Source: Moraxella sp. (GTDB lineage: Bacteria > Pseudomonadota > Gammaproteobacteria > Pseudomonadales > Moraxellaceae). From it: a stretch of 56,146 nucleotides of DNA. The translations under genes and the position numbers were made by a program. The stretch spans positions 1 to 56,146 of the forward strand of contig JAUNDZ010000012.1 of assembly GCA_030525825.1 (NCBI GenBank). The letters run 5' to 3'. The notes below the pieces were generated by a model that was given only the letters and a program-made list of their open reading frames with translations, was not told the origin of the DNA and did not search any database. Positions 49,452-56,146 of the stretch are shown in pieces (position 1 is the first letter of the stretch; every line of letters begins with the position of its first letter).

Positions 49452-50312
49452 TTAAAAGAGTTGTTTTTGAGCAAAATACATAAACGCCCGCATATAGCTT
49501 GCCATATCGCCAGCGTCAAAGCTTGTTCCCACCATTGTCGCCACATCCACGCCTTGTGTGCTAATCAGGGCATCAATGGCATCGGTCAGCTGAATCTCGC
49601 CGCCCACGCTGGGGGCGGTTTTGGCAAGGTAGTCAAAAATAGCATTGTCAAAGACATAGCGACCCACCACCGCCAAGTTTGACGGAGCGTTTTCGGCTTT
49701 TGGCTTTTCTACAAAGCCTGTTACAGGCAAAACGGTGTTGGCGTTTGATTTTTCTAGGGTTTGGGCGTTTTTAAGGCGGGCAATGCCATATTTGTCAATG
49801 TCTTTTTCGGCAACCGGATCTACCAAAATTTGCGAGCGACCAGTTCTCCCAAATTCATTCATCATAAACGCCAAATTTTCTGTACCATAATCGGTCTCAA
49901 AAGGGTCTAGCACCACATCAGGGAGTAGGACGGCAAAGGGATTATCGCCCACCACCGCACGCCCTTGTAAGACGGCGTGTCCAAGTCCTAACGGTTTGCC
50001 TTGTCGTACGCTCGTGATGACCACATCATCAGGCAAAAAGTTTAGGCTGTCCGCCAGTTCATTTTTGCCCTTTGAGCGTAATTGGGTATCCAACTCGCTG
50101 TTGATGTCAAAATAGTTCTCAATCGCCGACTTTTGGGCGTGATTGACCAGCACGATATTTTTGATGCCTGCTTTTATCGCCTCTTCAATCACATAATGAA
50201 TGGACGGACGATTGCCAAGGGGTAACAGCTCTTTTGGCACGGCTTTGGACAAGGGAAGCATACGAGTGCCAAAGCCTGCGGTGGGGATGATGGCGTGGGT
50301 GATTTTTTTCAT
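49452..50312 (-). CDS. galU: UTP-glucose-1-phosphate uridylyltransferase
   Basis: Makes UDP-glucose from UTP and glucose 1-phosphate. The 286 residues begin KKITHAIIPTAGFGTRMLPLSKAVPKELLPLG, carrying the G-x-G-T-R nucleotide loop and the PKELLP motif. HYVIEEAIKAGIKNIVLV, QGKPLGLGHAVLQG and FVEKPKAENAPSNLAVVGRYVF are standard GalU landmarks. First gene of the leftward galU-pgi-ugd-like-galE unit; pgi begins 15 bases later. Its product is the substrate of GalE. Confidence 0.97.
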   Translation of the reverse strand: MKKITHAIIPTAGFGTRMLPLSKAVPKELLPLGNRPSIHYVIEEAIKAGIKNIVLVNHAQKSAIENYFDINSELDTQLRSKGKNELADSLNFLPDDVVITSVRQGKPLGLGHAVLQGRAVVGDNPFAVLLPDVVLDPFETDYGTENLAFMMNEFGRTGRSQILVDPVAEKDIDKYGIARLKNAQTLEKSNANTVLPVTGFVEKPKAENAPSNLAVVGRYVFDNAIFDYLAKTAPSVGGEIQLTDAIDALISTQGVDVATMVGTSFDAGDMASYMRAFMYFAQKQLF

Positions 50313-50440
50313 AATGATGACCTAATCAACTCATCGGTTTTTTATTCTTACCAGTATATCACAATCACATCAGAAACAAATGTATCGGCTAATGCTTTAT
50401 CTTTTTAAAAACATCAATCAGCAAAATAGAAATTAACTAG

Positions 50441-50467
50441 AAACAAAACAAAACAAAACAAAACAAA
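50441..50467 (+). repeat. AAAAC pentanucleotide repeat tract
   Basis: Four full AAAAC units plus partial flanking units (27 bases of perfect 5-base periodicity). It lies about 80 bases upstream of the adhesin -35 and 208 bases before its ATG. Slippage would change promoter-upstream spacing in 5-bp steps, close to half a helical turn. Confidence 0.85.
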
Positions 50468-50547
50468 TTATCATAATTATTATAAATATCAACAACATAT
50501 TTAATAATCATTAGCAGCAAAATATTATAAAAACCCTACTTTATTTA

Positions 50548-50575
50548 TTGAATTTATATCATTTTATGTTAGAAT
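50548..50575 (+). promoter_or_regulatory. promoter of the trimeric autotransporter
   Basis: -35 TTGAAT (50548-50553), a 16-bp spacer and an extended -10 TGTTAGAAT with the hexamer at 50570-50575. The predicted start is near 50582, giving a leader of about 93 bases. Confidence 0.6.
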
Positions 50576-50581
50576 TAGTAT

Positions 50582-50627
50582 AGCAACAAGTTTTCTTAAA
50601 ATTAAACAATTAAGCATACTTGTTGCT
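50582..50627 (+). repeat. 10-bp inverted repeat in the adhesin leader
   Basis: AGCAACAAGT (50582-50591) and its exact complement ACTTGTTGCT (50618-50627) are separated by 26 bases. It starts at the predicted +1, so the mRNA 5' end could be folded in a stem, or a regulator could bind the DNA dyad. Confidence 0.6.
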
Positions 50628-50674
50628 TTAAGATAGAAAATATTGCAATATTCTCATATATATGGAGTTCAATC

Positions 50675-52240
50675 ATGAACAAAATTTTTAAAGTAAAACG
50701 CAATTCTGCTGGTCAGTCAGTAGTATGCTCAGAAATCGCCACCTCTCGCTCAAAAGGTCGTGTTATTGCTTCTGCATTGGCACTGGCTGTAGCGACGGCA
50801 GCCACCTCTGCACACGCTACTGTTGCAATCAGCGATGTCAATGGATTGCAAGATGCTCTAAACGATATCAATGACGGCATTATTGAATCTATTAAATATA
50901 CAGACAAACTAACCACTACAAATAGTGATGCAATTGCTGCTCTGCAAGAGAAAGTTGCCGAAAACCAAACTGCTGCTGATAATGCTCTAGCAGGCAAACT
51001 AGATTCAAGCGTCTTTTTTGATTTCCAAAATAACAACGCAAGCAACATTCAAGGCGTACTAGATAAAGTTGATACCAAAGCAAGCCAAACTGATTTTGAT
51101 GCCTTGAAAGAAGAAGTGCGAGTAGTCAAAGCTGCTGCAGATGATGCTGTCTCAGTAAACAACGAGCAACAAGGTAAAATCGCAGAAAACACCGCTGCTA
51201 TCGCAACCAAAGCAGACAAAGCTGATGTTGATGCTGCTCTAGCGACCAAAGCAAATCAATCTACTGTTCGTGCTCTAGCAGTTGCTAACACTAACCTTGC
51301 TGCTCAAATAGGTACTAACCAAGGCAACATCGCTAAATTGCAAACAGAAGTTGCAAATAAAGCAGATACTGAAACTGTATTGACGCTACTAGGCAACCAA
51401 GAGAAGAATACTCAAGAAACTTTTGCCGATGTATTAAATCAAATCTCAACCAAAGCAGATACCGAAACTGTAGACACCATCAAGCGTGACCTATCTGCAG
51501 AGACCAATCGTATCAATGATTTAAATACACAAGTTGCTAACAAGGCAGATAAAGCTACTGTTGATGCCAACACCGCAACTATCGCAGAAAACACCGCTGC
51601 TATCGCAACTAAAGCAGACAAAGCTGATGTTGATGCTGCTCTAGCAACCAAAGCAAATCAATCTGCTGTTCGTGCTCTAGCAGTTGCTAACACCAACCTT
51701 GCTGCTCAAGTAGGTACTAACCAAGGTAATATTGCCAAGCTGGATACTGCAGTTCAAGCCAACACCGCTGCCATCGCAACTAAAGCAGAAAAAACTGCTG
51801 TTGAAGCCAATACTGCAGCTATCGCAGAAAACACTGCAGCAATCGCAACCAAAGCAGACAAAACTGCTGTTGAAGCCAACACCGCAGCTATCGCAACCAA
51901 AGCAGAACAAAGCTATGTTGATAGCAAGGTAACCACACTTGAAACTGGTCTTAACACTCTAAGCAGCAACTATCAAGGCATCAATAGCAAAGTTGATAAG
52001 CTAGATGAAGACCTAAGTGCGGGTATTGCTGGTGCTGTGGCTCTTGCCATGATGCCAGCTCCAGCAGCAGGTTCACACTACATCACTGGTGGCACTGGTT
52101 TCTACAACGGTGAAAGTGCTGTAGCACTTGGCTTTACTGGCACAACCGAGACTGGTAAGTTCACCTACAAACTTGGTGGCTCACTAACCTCATCTGGTTC
52201 TGGTACTTTCGGTGCAGGTGCTGGCTACCGCTGGAGATAA
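50675..52240 (+). CDS. trimeric autotransporter adhesin (short, coiled-coil stalk)
   Basis: Surface protein of 521 residues. The extended signal peptide region begins MNKIFKVKRNSAGQSVV, with cleavage predicted after SAHA (residue 48). The passenger (about residues 49-440) is almost wholly alanine-rich heptad-like coiled coil, with recurring units such as ENTAAIATKADK and ALATKANQSAVRALAVANTNLAAQVGTNQGN. I see no YadA-type head repeats. The C-terminal membrane anchor begins near LSAGIAGAVALAMMPAP and ends GAGAGYRWR, four beta strands that form a 12-stranded barrel in the trimer. It resembles UspA2/Hag-like proteins of Moraxella. The ligand is unknown. GGAG precedes the ATG. A terminator follows. 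Confidence 0.9.
   Translation: MNKIFKVKRNSAGQSVVCSEIATSRSKGRVIASALALAVATAATSAHATVAISDVNGLQDALNDINDGIIESIKYTDKLTTTNSDAIAALQEKVAENQTAADNALAGKLDSSVFFDFQNNNASNIQGVLDKVDTKASQTDFDALKEEVRVVKAAADDAVSVNNEQQGKIAENTAAIATKADKADVDAALATKANQSTVRALAVANTNLAAQIGTNQGNIAKLQTEVANKADTETVLTLLGNQEKNTQETFADVLNQISTKADTETVDTIKRDLSAETNRINDLNTQVANKADKATVDANTATIAENTAAIATKADKADVDAALATKANQSAVRALAVANTNLAAQVGTNQGNIAKLDTAVQANTAAIATKAEKTAVEANTAAIAENTAAIATKADKTAVEANTAAIATKAEQSYVDSKVTTLETGLNTLSSNYQGINSKVDKLDEDLSAGIAGAVALAMMPAPAAGSHYITGGTGFYNGESAVALGFTGTTETGKFTYKLGGSLTSSGSGTFGAGAGYRWR
51179..51340 (+). repeat. 162-bp repeat, copy A, in the adhesin stalk
   Basis: This 54-codon segment (residues 169-222) matches 51581-51742 with about 11 differences by hand alignment, many of them silent. 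The two copies are in frame and 402 bases apart. Confidence 0.9.
51581..51742 (+). repeat. 162-bp repeat, copy B, in the adhesin stalk
   Basis: Second copy (residues 303-356) of the segment at 51179-51340. Recombination between copies would remove or add 402 bp (134 codons) without changing frame. Confidence 0.9.
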
Positions 52241-52267
52241 TCTCTTAAATGAGTTTTAAATAACTCA

Positions 52268-52305
52268 AAAAAAACCACCTAATTGAATTTAGGTGGTTTT
52301 TATTT
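52268..52305 (+). terminator. intrinsic terminator after the autotransporter
   Basis: AAAACCACCTA (52271-52281) pairs with TAGGTGGTTTT (52290-52300), followed by a T-rich run, 28 bases after the adhesin stop. Confidence 0.85.
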
Positions 52306-52318
52306 TTATTTAATCATA

Positions 52319-52350
52319 ATAAAACACCCATCATAAGATGAGTGTTTTTA
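52319..52350 (-). terminator. intrinsic terminator after lpdA
   Basis: AAAACAC (52321-52327) pairs with GTGTTTT (52342-52348), with an inner CATC/GATG pairing. It lies 15 bases past the lpdA stop on the minus strand. The T-run is short. Confidence 0.65.
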
Positions 52351-52364
52351 CTAAAAAACGCCTA

Positions 52365-53828
<1,464 letters not shown>

Positions 53829-53837
53829 TTAATAAAG

Positions 53838-53861
53838 AATGCCTACCTTGCGATAGGCATT
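53838..53861 (-). promoter_or_regulatory. hairpin between sucB and lpdA
   Basis: An 8-bp stem (AATGCCTA at 53838-53845 with TAGGCATT at 53854-53861). On the minus strand only a weak T-rich stretch follows, so it may be an mRNA processing or stability element or a leaky terminator. Confidence 0.5.
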
Positions 53862-53873
53862 GTGTAAAACAAA

Positions 53874-55103
53874 TTAGATGTCAAGGAGCAGACGAGCAGG
53901 GTCTTCGATTAGCTCTTTAATGGTTACCAAGAACTGTACCGCATCTTTACCGTCAATCAAACGGTGGTCATAAGACAATGCCAAATACATCATTGGCAAA
54001 ATCACCACTTCGCCATTTACTGCCATCGGACGCTCGTTGATGGCGTGCATACCTAGGATGGCGGTTTGTGGTGGGTTGATGATTGGCGTAGATAGTAGTG
54101 AGCCGAACACACCACCGTTGGTGATGGTGAATGTACCACCTGTCATCTCATCGATAGACAGCTTGCCTTCACGGGCTTTGATGGCATAATCACGGATACC
54201 ACCTTCGATGTCAGCAAGTCCCATACCATCGGTATCACGAAGCACAGGCACGACCAAACCACGGTCGCTTGATACCGCCACGCCCACATCATAGTAGCCG
54301 TGATACACGATATCGTCGCCATCGATAGAAGCATTGACTGCAGGGAAACGCTTCAAGGCTTCGGTGGCTGCTTTAACAAACAGCGACATAAAGCCAAGTT
54401 TTACGCCGTGGCGTTTTTCAAATTGGTCTTTGTATTTGGCACGCAAGTCCATCAAAGGCTTCATGTTCACTTCGTTAAAGGTCGTGAGCATGGCGGTTTC
54501 TTGGGTGGCAGACAATAGACGCTCAGCAATACGCTTACGCAGACGAGTCATCGGCACACGAGTCTCGGCACGCTCGCCCACAGCAGTAGCAATCACGCTG
54601 CCAGAGGTGGTTTTTAGGGTTGGGTTAATCATGTCAGACTTGGTAACACGACCGCCACGACCTGAACCTTGAACATCAGCAGGATTTACGCCTGTTTCTT
54701 TGGCGGCTTTGCGTACGGCAGGTGATTGGTCTTTAAATTCGCCTTCGGCTTCGGCTTTTGGCTGTACAGGGGCTGCCACAGACGCAGGGTCGATGGTAGT
54801 ACCCTTGGCGGCTTCTGATTCGCTTAGAGCTTCTGCTGATGGTGCGTCCGCTTGTGGTTCGGCTGTTGCACCTGCTTCAAACTCGGCAATCACTTCATCA
54901 GACAATACGGTGCTGTCCACGCCTTTGGTGATGCTGGTGATGACGCCATCATCAGGGGCAACAACTTCTAGTACCACTTTGTCGGTTTCGATTTCGGCAA
55001 GTAGCTGGTCACGGCTGACCTGCTCGCCCTCGGCAACATGCCATTCGACGATGGTGCCGTCTTGTACCGACTCTGGGAATACTGGGGCTTTAATTTGAGA
55101 CAT
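53874..55103 (-). CDS. sucB: 2-oxoglutarate dehydrogenase E2 (dihydrolipoyl succinyltransferase)
   Basis: Core acyltransferase of the complex, 409 residues. The N-terminal lipoyl domain has the modified lysine in [20 protein letters not shown] (near residue 43). A linker rich in Ala, Glu and Ser follows. The E3-binding domain is [31 protein letters not shown]. The catalytic domain has [14 protein letters not shown] and the active-site [20 protein letters not shown]. All key residues are present. It lies between sucA and lpdA; short intercistronic hairpins flank it. Confidence 0.97.
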   Translation of the reverse strand: MSQIKAPVFPESVQDGTIVEWHVAEGEQVSRDQLLAEIETDKVVLEVVAPDDGVITSITKGVDSTVLSDEVIAEFEAGATAEPQADAPSAEALSESEAAKGTTIDPASVAAPVQPKAEAEGEFKDQSPAVRKAAKETGVNPADVQGSGRGGRVTKSDMINPTLKTTSGSVIATAVGERAETRVPMTRLRKRIAERLLSATQETAMLTTFNEVNMKPLMDLRAKYKDQFEKRHGVKLGFMSLFVKAATEALKRFPAVNASIDGDDIVYHGYYDVGVAVSSDRGLVVPVLRDTDGMGLADIEGGIRDYAIKAREGKLSIDEMTGGTFTITNGGVFGSLLSTPIINPPQTAILGMHAINERPMAVNGEVVILPMMYLALSYDHRLIDGKDAVQFLVTIKELIEDPARLLLDI

Positions 55104-55142
55104 GATGAACTCCTAATTATAATCAATAAAATATGGCAAAAG

Positions 55143-55167
55143 ACCAAACCGAGCGTATCGGTTTGGT
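55143..55167 (-). promoter_or_regulatory. perfect hairpin between sucA and sucB
   Basis: A 10-bp perfect stem (ACCAAACCGA at 55143-55152 with TCGGTTTGGT at 55158-55167) with a 5-base loop. The minus strand continues CTTTTGCC, a short T-run, so it could be a partial terminator or an mRNA-stabilising element. Confidence 0.6.
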
Positions 55168-55174
55168 TTATGGC

Positions 55175-56146
55175 TTATTGTAACGCTTCGACAGCCACAC
55201 CCAATGCTTCGGCAATTAGGGCTTTTTGCTGTGCGTTGTGAATCTTTGGCGAGCCTGTCGCAGGTGCCGCTGCCGCAGGACGAGCCGCAGGAGCAAGCAG
55301 CTTAGCACTTTGCTCATTCATGATGCGATACATCTCTGGCAGTAGATAATACCATGCACCTTGATTTAATGGCTCTTCTTGTGCCCAAATCACTTCGCTC
55401 ATGTTTGGATACTTAGCAAATTCTGCCAAGATTCTCGCCTCTGGCAGCGGATACAGCTGCTCGATACGCACGATGGCGATGTGGTTTAGACCCAGTTTAC
55501 GACGCTGGTCAAGCAGCTCATAGTACACCTTACCACCACACAGCACCACACGAGTTACTGCGTTATTATCTAGTGTGTCAATCTCTGGCAACACCGTTTC
55601 AAATTTGCCATGAGCCAGCTCATCTAGTGTTGATGTGGCAAGCGGATGGCGAAGCAGTGATTTTGGCGACATGACAATGAGCGGCTTACGAGCAGGGCGA
55701 ATCACCTGACGACGCAAGGCATGGAAAATCTGAGCTGGCGTGGTCGGTGTGATGACCTGCATATTATCCTCAGCACACAGCTGCAAATAACGCTCCAAGC
55801 GAGCCGACGAATGCTCAGGACCTTGACCCTCAAAGCCGTGTGGCAGTAGCATGGTCAGACCTGCCAGACGCTGCCATTTGGTCTCACCAGAACAGATGAA
55901 TTGGTCAATCACCACCTGAGCACCGTTCGCAAAGTCGCCAAACTGAGCTTCCCACACCACCAGAGCATTCGGCATGGTGGTGGCATAGCCGTATTCAAAG
56001 GCAAGCACCGCTTCTTCTGACAACAGTGAGTTATAGGTGGCAAAACGAGCTTGACCTTCACGGATGTGCTGCAAAGGAATGTACATGCTGCCGTCTTTTT
56101 GGTTATAAAGCTCGCTATGACGGTGTGAGAAAGTACCACGACCCAC
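55175..56146 (-). CDS. sucA: 2-oxoglutarate dehydrogenase E1, C-terminal part
   Basis: The last 323 residues or so of the thiamine-diphosphate E1 enzyme; the gene continues beyond the right edge. Seen are GRGTFSHRHSELYNQ, the transketolase-like pyrimidine domain (LLSEEAVLAFEYGYATTMPNALVVWEAQFGDFANGAQVVIDQF), LLPHGFEGQGPEHSSARLERYLQL, KPLIVMSPKSLLRHPLA, and the C-terminal PEMSEVIWAQEEPLNQGAW-like sequence, here NMSEVIWAQEEPLNQGAW. The C terminus has an unusual Ala/Pro-rich insert (KLLAPAARPAAAAPATGSP). It is the first of sucA-sucB-lpdA. Confidence 0.95.
   Translation of the reverse strand: MGRGTFSHRHSELYNQKDGSMYIPLQHIREGQARFATYNSLLSEEAVLAFEYGYATTMPNALVVWEAQFGDFANGAQVVIDQFICSGETKWQRLAGLTMLLPHGFEGQGPEHSSARLERYLQLCAEDNMQVITPTTPAQIFHALRRQVIRPARKPLIVMSPKSLLRHPLATSTLDELAHGKFETVLPEIDTLDNNAVTRVVLCGGKVYYELLDQRRKLGLNHIAIVRIEQLYPLPEARILAEFAKYPNMSEVIWAQEEPLNQGAWYYLLPEMYRIMNEQSAKLLAPAARPAAAAPATGSPKIHNAQQKALIAEALGVAVEALQ

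Larger units (their letters stand above)
50313..50674. other. 362-bp AT-rich region between galU and the autotransporter
   Basis: No gene is seen here. It holds the divergent upstream regions of galU and the adhesin: a pentanucleotide repeat tract (50441-50467), an extended -10 promoter (50548-50575), and an inverted repeat at the predicted transcript start (50582-50627). The rest is AT-rich with no coding potential that I can support. Confidence 0.7.

Noticed and set aside
51049-51910. Minus-strand ORFs inside the adhesin gene
   Set aside because: They are low-complexity mirror images of the Ala/Lys-rich repeats with no ribosome-binding site and no plausible domain.
51177-51910. Repeats in the adhesin as a CRISPR array
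   Set aside because: The repeats are in-frame coding units of unequal spacing without unique spacers; no cas genes are present.

Overview
The window looks like core chromosome of a Moraxellaceae gammaproteobacterium, most probably Moraxella. The reasons are protein resemblance across the housekeeping genes, Moraxella/Acinetobacter-style gene neighbourhoods (ferredoxin-coaD, zipA-ligA, galU-pgi-ugd-galE) and a trimeric autotransporter with an ESPR-type signal. Psychrobacter cannot be excluded without a database search. I see no prophage, insertion sequence, CRISPR array or integron.

Layout. Bases 1-1450 hold strong leftward promoters, a CAU-anticodon tRNA, RNase P RNA, a 2[4Fe-4S] ferredoxin and coaD. 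Bases 1568-4304 are a thiamine-precursor ABC transporter operon (thiZ-thiX-thiY) behind a TPP riboswitch. An unannotated 13-codon leader ORF lies between the aptamer and thiZ. Bases 4349-9097 carry the nitroreductase nfsA, smpB, two EamA-family transporters, an Lrp/AsnC regulator and a lipoprotein. Bases 9184-18406 are a leftward housekeeping block: ligA, zipA, rpmE2, ihfA, pheT, pheS, rplT and rpmI. A VapBC-like toxin-antitoxin pair sits between pheS and pheT. Bases 18515-23818 run rightward: hisIE, tatABC, a compact UvrD-like helicase, dusC and rpmJ (46 codons).

Bases 23961-33000 hold a POT peptide transporter, a nitroreductase, yhdT-panF, a DUF4328 membrane protein and a siderophore-type ABC uptake system behind a candidate Fur box. 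Bases 33200-43087 hold a secreted protein, fadA/fadB, an Nramp-fold transporter lacking the usual metal-ligand motifs, clpX-clpP-tig and rdgB. Bases 43341-45488 are a DUF898 membrane protein paired with an M48 metallopeptidase. Bases 45539-50312 are nucleotide-sugar genes (galU, pgi, a catalytically degenerate UDP-glucose dehydrogenase relative, galE). Bases 50313-52305 hold a trimeric autotransporter behind a pentanucleotide repeat tract. Bases 52319-56146 are lpdA, sucB and the 3' part of sucA of the 2-oxoglutarate dehydrogenase operon.

Most genes are standard and well separated by intrinsic terminators. The parts that reward a second look are the riboswitch-coupled leader ORF, the toxin-antitoxin pair inside pheST, the pseudo-Ugd, the motif-less Nramp protein, and the repeat-rich control region and stalk of the adhesin. 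All assignments come from reading sequence and remembered family motifs; no search was run.
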